Shown in pieces: positions 26,359-34,757 of a DNA stretch of 64,000 nucleotides. Position 1 is the stretch's first letter. Each line of letters starts with the position of its first letter. A program made the position numbers and the translations under genes. The DNA is taken from NCBI GenBank assembly GCA_020846745.1, contig JADLDI010000071.1, forward strand, positions 62,001 to 126,000, given 5' to 3'. The stretch is from Bryobacterales bacterium. GTDB taxonomy: Bacteria; Acidobacteriota; Terriglobia; Bryobacterales; Bryobacteraceae. The notes below the pieces were generated by a model. The model made no database searches. It saw only the letters and a program-made list of their open reading frames with translations, and had not been told where the DNA came from.

Positions 26359-27513
26359 ATGAACCTCCGCTTCATCTACCCTCTGTGTCTCCTCGCCGCC
26401 GCCCCGCTCCTCTCACCCGCCGCCGAGCTCGACCGCACAGAAAAACTCCTCGAAGAAATCTCGAACGCCTTCGGCCCCTCCGGCTACGAGGCTCCCGTCC
26501 GCGCCATTATGCGCCGCGAACTGCAGCCGTTCACCACCTCCATGCAAACCGACGGCCTCGGCTCCCTCATCGCCGTCCTGAAACGCTCCGACGACGCGCC
26601 CCGCGTCATGATGGCCGCCCACATGGACGAACTCGGCATGATCGTCCGCTACATCACGCCCGAAGGCTACATCAAGTTCGTCACCCTCGGCGGCTGGCTC
26701 GACCAGGGCATCATCAACCAGCGCTACTGGATCTCCACCCGCAAAGGCATGGTCTTCGGCGTCGCCGGACTTAAAACCCCCCACATCATGCAAGGCAATG
26801 AGCGCTCCACCCTCAAGCTCCGCGACGAAATCTTCATCGACGTCGGCGCCCGTTCCAAGCAGGACGCCGAAGAGCGCCTCGGTATCCGTCCCGGCGACCC
26901 CATCGGTCCCGACTCCAAATTCGCCGTCATGAACGGCGGCGGCCTCTACGTCGGTAAAGCCTGGGACGATCGCGTCGGCTGCGCCGTCATGGTCGAAGTG
27001 ATGCGCAAGCTCAAGGCCAACCCGCCCGCCGCCAATGTCTACGCCGTCGCCACGGTGCAGGAAGAAATCGGACTCCGCGGCGCCCAAACTGCCAGCCATT
27101 TGGTCAAACCCGACATCGGCATCTCCATCGAATCCGGCATTGCATCCGACTATCCCGGCATCCGCAAGGAAGAAGCGCAGGAAAGCCTCGGCAAAGGCGC
27201 CAGTATCTTCCTCCACGACTCTTCCATGATCCCGACGCTCTCGTTACGCGACTTCTTCATCGACACCGCCAAAGCCGCTAACATCCCGCTTCAGTTCAAC
27301 GTGCTCTCCGGTTACGGCGAAGACGGCGCAGAAATGCAAAAATCCTATTCCGGTATCCCGGCGGTAAACGTAACCGTTCCCACCCGCTATCTCCATAACC
27401 ACAACGGCATCATTGCGCGCTCGGATTTCGATCATGTGGTAAACCTCATTGTCGAAGTGATCCGCAAACTAGACCGTCCGGCGGTAGACCGATTGAAACG
27501 CTTCGATCAATAA
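26359..27513 (+). CDS. Secreted M42 family aminopeptidase
   Basis: The 384-residue protein has a signal peptide (about 1-22) and a co-catalytic metallopeptidase domain. Expected metal ligands and catalytic residues are seen: His and Asp in AAHMDELGM, Asp in GKAWDDRVG, the Glu pair in TVQEEIGLRG, and His in RYLHNHNG. M42 enzymes (glutamyl aminopeptidase, TET-like, formerly CelM) usually work in the cytoplasm as large assemblies; the leader makes this one unusual. It sits about 100 bases behind the SDR gene. TATAAC at 26343-26348 could serve as a -10 box very close to the ATG. Confidence 0.9.
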   Translation: MNLRFIYPLCLLAAAPLLSPAAELDRTEKLLEEISNAFGPSGYEAPVRAIMRRELQPFTTSMQTDGLGSLIAVLKRSDDAPRVMMAAHMDELGMIVRYITPEGYIKFVTLGGWLDQGIINQRYWISTRKGMVFGVAGLKTPHIMQGNERSTLKLRDEIFIDVGARSKQDAEERLGIRPGDPIGPDSKFAVMNGGGLYVGKAWDDRVGCAVMVEVMRKLKANPPAANVYAVATVQEEIGLRGAQTASHLVKPDIGISIESGIASDYPGIRKEEAQESLGKGASIFLHDSSMIPTLSLRDFFIDTAKAANIPLQFNVLSGYGEDGAEMQKSYSGIPAVNVTVPTRYLHNHNGIIARSDFDHVVNLIVEVIRKLDRPAVDRLKRFDQ

Positions 27514-27662
27514 GGTCACGTTCATGAGTGGTACACGTACTCCCGGTACCCTGCGCTGCAGGCCTTTTCGCTATGCGGCGTTCAACCACAAGCGTGTAAG
27601 TGCCGACCCGGCCCGAGACATGAAAGTGTAATTTTTTGTGCATTCAAAAGCGAGTATGTCAC

Positions 27663-27718
27663 GTAACAAGTTACATAACAAAAAATGTCTTCCAAAACCG
27701 GAGATCCTGACTTATAAT
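27663..27718 (+). promoter_or_regulatory. Promoter and palindrome upstream of the PEP-CTERM gene
   Basis: A perfect TATAAT lies at 27713-27718, with a weak -35 TTCCAA at 27690-27695 and a 17-base spacer. A 12-bp palindrome, GTAAC-AA-GTTAC at 27663-27674, is centred about 56 bases before the predicted start near 27725. The spacer 27514-27846 also has a small stem CCTGC/GCAGG (27550-27562) followed by CCTTTT, which may weakly terminate the M42 gene, and a leader of about 120 bases with no riboswitch I recognise. Confidence 0.6.
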
Positions 27719-27846
27719 GTGCCAGACCTGCGTAATCGGAGACCCATGTCCTCTAGACGAAGTCTCGTTTCGGAGAATGAAGCAATTGTGGGGTTACGCT
27801 GCGCTCTTTGCCGTAAGTGACAGAAATACAAAGTGGAGGAGTTTGT

Positions 27847-29268
27847 ATGATTGAGACTCGGATGACGGTAAGTAAAGCGGTTTCTATATCCGCTTTGACT
27901 GTGTTTTTATGTACAACCTTGACAGTTCCGGCCATGTTCGGAGGCGCCATTATCACGACTGGCAACACCAGCCTCGGGGTAAACGATCAGGGCCATTTGA
28001 ACTTCGCGGGTTCCGGTCCTGGTGGTCCTGGAACCTATGGGGTTTTCCGCGCTGGAGTTGGTGACGCGATATCGCCTGGCTGCTTCTGCGAAGGCTGGGG
28101 CGTGGCCGTCACAGCTTCCGGAATCCGGACCTCAGGTTTCGTGAATATGTCCAGTGGGAATGGTGGTGTCGGCGCTGGATCTTTCGGGTCGACGTCCTCC
28201 ACTGCCACTTCGATTGTGTCGCTGACGGGTGCGCCGGTAACCGTAGAACATCTATACGGGCCGTCATTGGTTACCGACGTTTTCCAGGCACAAGTCCGTA
28301 TCACCAACAATGGTTCCGATCCGTTGAGCGATTTGGTGTATCGCCGGGTAATGGACTGGGATGTCCCGCCGACTACGTTCCGTGAATACGTCACCCACCA
28401 AGGTGTGACCGCGAACCTCGAATCGGCGGGCGGAAATGTTCGGTATGCCAGCGACAACGGGTTCGCCTCGTCCAACCCGCTATCTCCTGCTGGATCCGTG
28501 GTCGCGAGCACAGTTAACTCCGATTTCGATCGCTCCGGACCCGCCGATCATGGCTCCGTCTTCGATTTTGCGTTCGGCGATCTGGCGCCGGGCGGGACAC
28601 GCATCTTTAACATCTTCTATGGGTCGAGAGATAGCCGGGCCGGCGCTGAAGCTGCCGTTGCCGCCCTCGGGGCAAACGTCGTCTCCTTCGGCCAGAGTTC
28701 TGGGACTGGCGGCTTTACCTCAGGTACTCCCGCCACGTTCCTGTTTGCCTTCGGGGGCGTTGGCGGGATTGAGCCGGGCACAAACCCCAACGTGCCCATC
28801 CTCCCCTTCGTGCCGGCGCCGGCCACCTTCGTGTTCCCTGCTCCTCCTCCTCGGCGCTGGTTCGATCCGCCCTTTGTCGACAGCTTCTTCTATGAACTGC
28901 TGGGCGGAGCGCTGTTCACGGAAGTCGGCACTCCCCCTTTGTCGTTCGGGTTTGGCGATGTGGATATCGAAGTGGACGGCTCTGTTATTGCGACACTCGC
29001 GCCTGGCTCCTTCTTCTCATTCCCTACGCCGGTAGCGAAGTTCCGGATCTCCGGTATCTCGCCCAAGGCGGACGCTGGGGACCCCACTGCCTTTCCCACA
29101 TTTCTCGATTGGACTGGCACCGCCACGGAACTCCGGATGACAGGTGACGTCGGCATCGACGCAACCATACCCGAACCGTCGACTTTTGTTCTTACGGCAG
29201 GTGCTTCGTTAATTCTCGCTATTCGATTCCGCCGACTAAGTAATCGCAAGAAGTACACCCGCGCGTAA
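27847..29268 (+). CDS. PEP-CTERM sorted secreted protein
   Basis: This 473-residue protein carries an N-terminal signal (about 8-38) and a long Gly/Ser/Phe-rich, beta-rich body. Its C-terminal sorting signal is IPEPSTFVLTAGASLILA followed by basic residues RFRRLSNRKK. The PEP motif, membrane segment and Arg/Lys tail define PEP-CTERM proteins, which are processed by an exosortase and associated with extracellular polysaccharide. No exosortase gene lies in the window. I begin at the ATG at 27847 with an excellent GGAGGA; a longer frame to 27817 lacks one. The body resembles no enzyme I know, and its role may be structural. Confidence 0.88.
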   Translation: MIETRMTVSKAVSISALTVFLCTTLTVPAMFGGAIITTGNTSLGVNDQGHLNFAGSGPGGPGTYGVFRAGVGDAISPGCFCEGWGVAVTASGIRTSGFVNMSSGNGGVGAGSFGSTSSTATSIVSLTGAPVTVEHLYGPSLVTDVFQAQVRITNNGSDPLSDLVYRRVMDWDVPPTTFREYVTHQGVTANLESAGGNVRYASDNGFASSNPLSPAGSVVASTVNSDFDRSGPADHGSVFDFAFGDLAPGGTRIFNIFYGSRDSRAGAEAAVAALGANVVSFGQSSGTGGFTSGTPATFLFAFGGVGGIEPGTNPNVPILPFVPAPATFVFPAPPPRRWFDPPFVDSFFYELLGGALFTEVGTPPLSFGFGDVDIEVDGSVIATLAPGSFFSFPTPVAKFRISGISPKADAGDPTAFPTFLDWTGTATELRMTGDVGIDATIPEPSTFVLTAGASLILAIRFRRLSNRKKYTRA

Positions 29269-29344
29269 GAACCCCGGGGAGTATCCGTGAAAAGGCCCGT
29301 CGGTATGCTTCGCCGCCACTCCCCTTTGTTCGAACAAACAATCG

Positions 29345-29737
29345 ATGAAAAGCCCTGCTACCATCTCGCTAATTGCTATGCTTTGGGCATCCATCATAGC
29401 GTCGGGTTGTACGAACTTCCGCGCTTCCGGTGCTTCCGCCTCGTTAGCCACCAAAACCGGTTACTATGCGTTTTTCCTTAATAACAATCTAATCGTTTAC
29501 GGCACGTCTGATAACATCACGGCATCCCATGTGCTTGTTAGGAACGTTTTCTACGTCCGTACCAATGTGAACCCCGAGACAAAGGCGGTATCGAGCGATA
29601 TCATCAAACGCGGTTCCGAATGGCACGCTCCCACTGAGATGCTCATCAATGCCGATCAGATTATCCTCATCGAACCGGTCGGGGTCGATTCCCGTGTTCA
29701 TCATCTAATCAAGGAAGCCGGGACCGGGAAGCGTTAG
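29345..29737 (+). CDS. Small putative lipoprotein
   Basis: The 130-residue product has a hydrophobic leader ending in IIASGC, a plausible lipobox with Cys at about 22, followed by a Ser-rich linker and a small globular domain (about 38-115: YYAFFLNNNLIVYG, then HVLVRNVFYVRTN). I do not recognise the family. It sits between the PEP-CTERM gene and a TPR protein gene, all in one direction. The ATG at 29345 was chosen because it opens the signal sequence. It is a likely substrate for the lnt product. Confidence 0.6.
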   Translation: MKSPATISLIAMLWASIIASGCTNFRASGASASLATKTGYYAFFLNNNLIVYGTSDNITASHVLVRNVFYVRTNVNPETKAVSSDIIKRGSEWHAPTEMLINADQIILIEPVGVDSRVHHLIKEAGTGKR

Positions 29738-29844
29738 AATCTTTCCGTGCGGTAATCTGCCAGCCCATCGGACCTCCCCGTGTGGGGTGCGCCGGGCGGC
29801 CGTTGACAGGAGAAGTCGAGATCGCGAGATCGTAAGCTGAAGAG

Positions 29845-30615
29845 ATGAGCAGTCTCATAGCAATCGATCACGCCTACCGGGTCGAGCTTTGGGACCGCTT
29901 GCGGACGTTTAGGCCGGAACTGCTGTTGGGCGCGGTGGAAGAGAGCCGGTCGTTCGCGCCGCCCAATGCCGATGGCGCGGCGCAGAACGATATCGCGCAG
30001 ACCATCCACGATATCGCCTTGCATTTGGAGTCGCTGCAGGATTGGGAGTTGTGCAAGACGCTGTACCGGCGCGTGCTCGAATATCCCGTCAATCTGCCCG
30101 ACATCCATGGCGACGCGCGGTTCCGGTTGGCGGTTTGCGATGAGCGGCAGGGGGCCTACAACACCGCGATTGAGGCGTTTCGAGAGGCTATCGCGCATGA
30201 AGCCGGGACGAAGGTGGCATTGCGGGCTCATGCGCGCGTTCGAATGGCGCGGTTGTTGATGGATGCCGAGCGGTTCGGGGAAGCGCTTGCGCTCTTGGAG
30301 CAAGTGGTGCCGATGCTGCCGGTGGATCAGTTGGCTGCACACGAATTGTGGAAAGACGTGGGGCGGTGCGCCCTGCGCTTGGGACGCGGACCGCATGCAG
30401 TGGACACGCTGCGCCGGGCGGCGGATGCGGTGCACGGGCAAGAAGGTGAAGTGGAGGTGCTGCGCTTGCTCGCTGAGGCATACGAACGCAACCAGCAGCG
30501 AACGGAGGCGGTGGAATGTTACCGGCGGATTGTGAGCAGCGGGTTTAGTGAACCGCGGACGAAGGCAGCGGCAACGGTGCGGCTGCAGAGTCTGGGCGTG
30601 GCTTACTTTGAGTAA
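29845..30615 (+). CDS. TPR-repeat protein
   Basis: The 256-residue soluble protein consists of helical pairs. At least four tetratricopeptide-like units are visible from about residue 50 onward, with typical Ala/Gly/Tyr positions (DWELCKTLYRRVLEYP, GAYNTAIEAFREAI, RFGEALALLEQVV, NQQRTEAVECYRRIV). The partner is unknown; no signal peptide is present. A tandem 8-bp repeat (CGAGATCG twice, 29817-29832) and an isolated TTGACA (29803-29808) lie just upstream, but no matching -10 was found. Confidence 0.65.
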   Translation: MSSLIAIDHAYRVELWDRLRTFRPELLLGAVEESRSFAPPNADGAAQNDIAQTIHDIALHLESLQDWELCKTLYRRVLEYPVNLPDIHGDARFRLAVCDERQGAYNTAIEAFREAIAHEAGTKVALRAHARVRMARLLMDAERFGEALALLEQVVPMLPVDQLAAHELWKDVGRCALRLGRGPHAVDTLRRAADAVHGQEGEVEVLRLLAEAYERNQQRTEAVECYRRIVSSGFSEPRTKAAATVRLQSLGVAYFE

Positions 30616-30708
30616 ACGACGGGCGCATCGCCATCGCGTTTGACGGCCAGTCCTCCGTGGTTGGACAGCCGGCCGGGTTGGGCGCTGTGCGCATGAAACT
30701 GAGACCCT

Positions 30709-30714
30709 TATAAT
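30709..30714 (+). promoter_or_regulatory. Perfect -10 box immediately before an ATG (possible leaderless mRNA)
   Basis: TATAAT ends six bases before the ATG at 30720, so a start about six or seven bases downstream would place the 5' end of the mRNA at the start codon. No -35 element with normal spacing was found, and there is no Shine-Dalgarno between the box and the ATG. Confidence 0.45.
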
Positions 30715-30719
30715 TGGGC

Positions 30720-31979
30720 ATGCAACGCAGACAGGTTCTTCGTCAGGCGGCGCTCACCACTGCTGCATCGTTATTCAGCGTTCCGGCGCGGGCGGGCATT
30801 GCGGACGTGCCGCTGTTGCCGGATTCCTCACTGCTAAAGAGCAATCCTGAAAAGTACTGGCATAAGCTTCGCGCGGAGCAGTTCTATTTGCCCGACGCGC
30901 GAGTGTTTCTCAACAACGGGAGCTTGGGCGTTGCGCCACGGCCCGTGATCAAGGCTGTGACAGACTACCTGGTGAACGGCGCCGGATTAACCGTGCCCGA
31001 GTACGAGTATCCGCGGTGGGGCTACGAAATGATGGACGAGCACCGCAAAGTTGTGGCGGACTTCGTCGGGTGCCGGATGGAAGACCTGGCGTTTACACAC
31101 AACGCCACTGAGGCGCTGAGCACCATCGCCGCGGGGCTGGATTTGAAGCAGGGCGATGAGGTCGTAATGACCAACCTGGAGCACGCGAGCGGCAAGGCCG
31201 GATATGCGTTGAAAAAGGCGCGGTACGGAGTTGATGTCCGTGAGGTGGAGTTGCCGGTGCCGCCGCGGAGCCGCGAGCAGTTGGTGGATCTGATGATTTC
31301 GGCGATCGGTCCGCGGACGAAGGTGATGTTCTTCAGCGGTATCGTGAGTCCGACCGGATTGGTGATGCCGATTCGGGAGATCTGCAAGGCGGCGCGCGAA
31401 AAGGGGCTGATCACGGTAGTTGACGGGGCGCACGTAAATGGGCAGATCGCTGTGCGAGTGGACGAGTTAGGGTGCGATTATTTTGCGGGGAGTCCGCACA
31501 AGTGGATGTTCGCGCCGCCGGGATGCGGCATTTTGTGGGGCAGGGAAGAAATGCTCGACCGGCTGTGGCCATCGATTGTGACCGGCGGCTGGGACGATCG
31601 TAAAAAACACGCGGCACGGTTTATGTTTGTCGGAACAAATAACCGCGCGATTTTCGAAGGGATGATGGCGGGCGTTCGCTTCGCGAATGCGATCGGTAAG
31701 GAGCGCATATTTGAGCGGACACACTCGCTGGCCAAGAGTGTGCGCAAGCGGGCCCTGGATATAGGAATTCCGCTGCTGACTCCCGAGGATGAGCGGATGT
31801 ACGGGGCGCTGGTGACGTTGGACCTTTCGGGTTTGAACCTGGACAAACTGATGCACGAGTGCACGAAGCGGAAGATCTGGGTGCTGCGCGGGCCGCGGCT
31901 GCGGGTGTCGACCAATATCCACACACGGCCGGAAGATCTGGATTTGTTCTTTGACGTTGTGAAACAGGTGAGAGGCTGA
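30720..31979 (+). CDS. Class V aminotransferase family protein, exported
   Basis: This 419-residue PLP enzyme is related to isopenicillin-N epimerase and cysteine-desulfurase-like proteins. A Tat-like leader (MQRRQVLRQAALTTAASLF) precedes the fold. Family signatures are FLNNGSLG, FTHNATEAL, VDGAHVNGQ and the PLP-binding Lys in GSPHKWMFAPPG. The exact reaction, whether transamination, epimerisation or lyase, cannot be read from the sequence. It is followed after three bases by a ceramidase-like gene, so the two are probably cotranscribed and both products appear to be exported. Confidence 0.87.
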   Translation: MQRRQVLRQAALTTAASLFSVPARAGIADVPLLPDSSLLKSNPEKYWHKLRAEQFYLPDARVFLNNGSLGVAPRPVIKAVTDYLVNGAGLTVPEYEYPRWGYEMMDEHRKVVADFVGCRMEDLAFTHNATEALSTIAAGLDLKQGDEVVMTNLEHASGKAGYALKKARYGVDVREVELPVPPRSREQLVDLMISAIGPRTKVMFFSGIVSPTGLVMPIREICKAAREKGLITVVDGAHVNGQIAVRVDELGCDYFAGSPHKWMFAPPGCGILWGREEMLDRLWPSIVTGGWDDRKKHAARFMFVGTNNRAIFEGMMAGVRFANAIGKERIFERTHSLAKSVRKRALDIGIPLLTPEDERMYGALVTLDLSGLNLDKLMHECTKRKIWVLRGPRLRVSTNIHTRPEDLDLFFDVVKQVRG

Positions 31980-31982
31980 TCG

Positions 31983-33251
31983 ATGCGTTTTGTTCTGGGT
32001 TTGTTAGTAACAATGGTGGCGGCGCGGGCCGAGTTTCGCGCGGCGGTGGTGAAGGCGGATATCACGCCGCAGTCGAGCCAGTGGCTAATGGGCTACGGCC
32101 CGCGGCAATCGACAGGCGTACACGACCGGATCTTTCACAAAGTGGCGGCGCTCGACGACGGTGGTACGCAAGCGTTCATTATTGCATCGGACCTGTGCGT
32201 GTTTTCGCCTTCCGTGTACGACGAAGTAACGGCCGAGTTGAAGAAACAGATTGGCCTTGAGCCGCGGCAAGTGTGGTGGACGGTGACACATACACATTCG
32301 GCGCCCGAAGTGGGCTCGCCTGGCATGTACGATGTGCTGCTTAAAGGACGGTCCGAACACGCTTGGGATCGCGATTATACGGCGTTCGTGAAATCCACCC
32401 TTGTAGGCGCGGTGAAACAGGCCCGGGCCGAGTTGAAGCCGGCGCGGCTGGTGATCGGCACGGGAATGGCGAACGCGAACATCAACAGGCGTGCGCGCGA
32501 TTTGGACGGGACGATTTCGCTAGGTCTGAATCCGGACGGTCCGGCAGATCGACAGATCGGGCTGATCAGGCTGGAGCGCGCGGATGGATCGCTGATGGGC
32601 TTGATTGCCAATTATGCGATGCACGGGACGGTGCTCGGCGGGCAATGGGTGCAGATCAGCGGAGACGGTCCGGGCGTCGTGGCGGCGTATGTGGAAGAGA
32701 AACTGGGCGCTCCGATGCTGTATGTGAACGGCGCGGCCGGGAACCTCGCGCCTATCTACACCGTACAGCCGAACCCGAAAGCGGCGCACATGGGCGAGTT
32801 TCGCGTGCTGTTGGGGAACAAGATTCTGGATGGCAACCAGCGGATGGGGTCGGCGGGCGCGGAGGTGAAACTGTGGCTTGGGGAGAAGTGGATCGAGACG
32901 CCGCGAAAGGCGGGGCTCGGATGGCCGGCAGAACTAGGCGCTTACGCGGCAAAGACCGCGGGCGGCGCGGACCTGGTGCGAATTCCTGTACGTTTTCTGC
33001 GAATCAACGATACGGTTTTATGGTCTGGCCCGGTGGAATTATTCTGTGAAATCGCGATCAGGGTTCGGAACGAATCGCCATTCCGAAACACGTTCTATTT
33101 CGGGTATGCGAACGGGTGGCTCGGATATTTGCCGACGGCGGCGGCGTTCAACGAGGGAGGTTACGAGCCGCGGACATCGCCATTTACCGGACAAGTGGAA
33201 AAGGATTTCGGTGATGGCGTGGTCAGCTTCATACACGGTATTCCGCGCTAA
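31983..33251 (+). CDS. Neutral/alkaline ceramidase-like secreted hydrolase (second copy)
   Basis: The 422-residue exported protein has a short signal (MRFVLGLLVTMVAARA) and the ceramidase N-terminal fold (FRAAVVKADITPQSSQWLMG). It has the more canonical metal motif THTHSAPE, then NYAMHGTVLGG and GAAGNLAP. It is a diverged paralogue of the product of 19882-21222, sharing order of motifs but different loops. Coupling to the aminotransferase gene three bases upstream suggests a joint pathway acting on an amide-containing or sphingolipid-like compound; this is inference only. Confidence 0.83.
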   Translation: MRFVLGLLVTMVAARAEFRAAVVKADITPQSSQWLMGYGPRQSTGVHDRIFHKVAALDDGGTQAFIIASDLCVFSPSVYDEVTAELKKQIGLEPRQVWWTVTHTHSAPEVGSPGMYDVLLKGRSEHAWDRDYTAFVKSTLVGAVKQARAELKPARLVIGTGMANANINRRARDLDGTISLGLNPDGPADRQIGLIRLERADGSLMGLIANYAMHGTVLGGQWVQISGDGPGVVAAYVEEKLGAPMLYVNGAAGNLAPIYTVQPNPKAAHMGEFRVLLGNKILDGNQRMGSAGAEVKLWLGEKWIETPRKAGLGWPAELGAYAAKTAGGADLVRIPVRFLRINDTVLWSGPVELFCEIAIRVRNESPFRNTFYFGYANGWLGYLPTAAAFNEGGYEPRTSPFTGQVEKDFGDGVVSFIHGIPR

Positions 33252-33286
33252 ACATTTGGCACGCACCTTGCTCCCGTACGGAGGAT

Positions 33287-34201
33287 ATGAGTGCGCCCGA
33301 GTCTGCTCTGTTGATCGTAAACGGTTCTGCCGGTTGGGACAAGAAAACCGAAGTGCCGGCACTGACCAGGCAAATTCTACAAAAACGCGGTATCGGCTGC
33401 ACTGTAAAAAAGGTCGAGGCCGGTACTGATATCGGCTCCATTGCCGCCGATGCGGTACGCGCCGGCGTTGGGTATGTAATCGCCGGAGGAGGCGATGGGA
33501 CCCTGCGGGCGGTGGCGCAAGCGTTAGCCGGTACCGACGCTACGCTCGGCGTCCTTCCCGTTGGTACGTTGAATCACTTTGCGCGCGACCTGGACATACC
33601 GCTCGATATTCACGACGCAGTTGAGGTAGCGGGAGCAGGAGTGCCCGCCGAGGTAGATGTGGGCGAGGTGAACGGGCGCGTGTTCATCAACAACGTTGTA
33701 CTCGGGCTATACCCCATCTACCGGTTTGAAAGGAACGCGCGCGAGCTTGGCGGATGGAGCCGCTTGGCCATGGTAATGGGTGCGCTCGGCATTTTATGGC
33801 GCTATCCGGTGGTGACGGCGCGTTTGAGTGTGGAAGGGCGTGAGCGCAACTATCGTTCTCCATTGATCGCCATCTGCAACAACGAACATGCGATGCAAGG
33901 CTCGAAGCCGTGGCAGCGTCAAACGCTGCGCGAAGGCAAGTTGTGGATCTACGTCCTGCGCGACCGTTCCCGCTGGGGAATGGCGCGAGTGCTGGCGAAC
34001 ATTCTCTTCGGACGGTTCAAGTCTCGCGACGAGTTCGATGTACTGCGAGCGGCTGAGGTGACGATAGAGACGCGGGGGAGATCTGTGGGCGTCTCAATTG
34101 ACGGGGAAGTTGTGAAGATGTCGCCGCCGCTGATATTCCGGTCGCGGCCGCGAGCATTGCGCGTGATGGTGCCGGAAGGGAGCAGCAAGGTCGACGCGTG
34201 A
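33287..34201 (+). CDS. Diacylglycerol/lipid kinase family protein
   Basis: The 304-residue protein has the fold of bacterial lipid kinases (DgkB/YegS): an ATP-binding N-terminal domain (LLIVNGSAGWDKK, then AGGGDGTLRAVAQAL), GVLPVGTLNHFARDL, and a beta-rich C-terminal domain ending in SIDGEVVKMSPP. The enzymes phosphorylate diacylglycerol or related lipids at the membrane surface. GGAGG precedes the ATG at 33287. It follows the second ceramidase-like gene by 35 bases; sphingolipid or ceramide phosphorylation would be a logical but unproven link. Confidence 0.9.
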   Translation: MSAPESALLIVNGSAGWDKKTEVPALTRQILQKRGIGCTVKKVEAGTDIGSIAADAVRAGVGYVIAGGGDGTLRAVAQALAGTDATLGVLPVGTLNHFARDLDIPLDIHDAVEVAGAGVPAEVDVGEVNGRVFINNVVLGLYPIYRFERNARELGGWSRLAMVMGALGILWRYPVVTARLSVEGRERNYRSPLIAICNNEHAMQGSKPWQRQTLREGKLWIYVLRDRSRWGMARVLANILFGRFKSRDEFDVLRAAEVTIETRGRSVGVSIDGEVVKMSPPLIFRSRPRALRVMVPEGSSKVDA

Positions 34202-34223
34202 GGCTGCTGGTTCAAGAGGGAGT

Positions 34224-34757
34224 TTATGGCTTCCGGGCGGCCTTTTTGCCCGTATCGGGGCGCGGGTCGGGGATGAAGTTGTCGCGGTTGGGCATCTTCA
34301 CTTTAGGAAGGGCTTGCGCGTTCATCGTTTCGTTTTCGGCGATGATGCCGTTGAGATTCAAAATGTACGCGCTCACTGCGTAGACCTGCGCGGGCGTGAG
34401 CGTGCCGGGATCCTTGAGCGGCATGGCGCGGCGGACGTAATCGAACAAGGTGGTGGCGTAAGGCCAGTAACTCCCGACGGTTTTGAGCGGCTTGGGCGAG
34501 GTGAGCGTGCCTTGACCGCCGGCCAGCGCCGCCTCATCGCCCCCCTTTCCCGCTTCGCCGTGACAGCGCTGGCACCGGCGTGAAAACACTTCCTTGCCCT
34601 CGGCCACCGTTCCGGAACCGGGCGGGAGTTCTTTACCCGACGGCGAGATGGAGATGTCCCAGGCCTTTTCTTCTTCGGGCGTAGGCGGACGGCCAACGTT
34701 GTACTTCTGGGCCGGCAACAGTGAAGCGGTAAGGAGCAAGAGGCACAGGCTACGCAT
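34224..34757 (-). CDS. Secreted monohaem cytochrome c, sulfite dehydrogenase partner
   Basis: This 177-residue periplasmic c-type cytochrome has a signal peptide (about 1-16), one haem motif CQRCH (about 62-66) with a likely Met axial ligand in RAMPLKDPGTLT, and a C-terminal Lys/Pro-rich tail. It overlaps the 3' end of the molybdoenzyme gene by eight bases, an arrangement typical of SorAB/SoxCD-type sulfite dehydrogenases, in which the cytochrome takes electrons from the molybdenum-haem or molybdenum centre to the respiratory chain. Confidence 0.87.
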   Translation of the reverse strand: MRSLCLLLLTASLLPAQKYNVGRPPTPEEEKAWDISISPSGKELPPGSGTVAEGKEVFSRRCQRCHGEAGKGGDEAALAGGQGTLTSPKPLKTVGSYWPYATTLFDYVRRAMPLKDPGTLTPAQVYAVSAYILNLNGIIAENETMNAQALPKVKMPNRDNFIPDPRPDTGKKAARKP

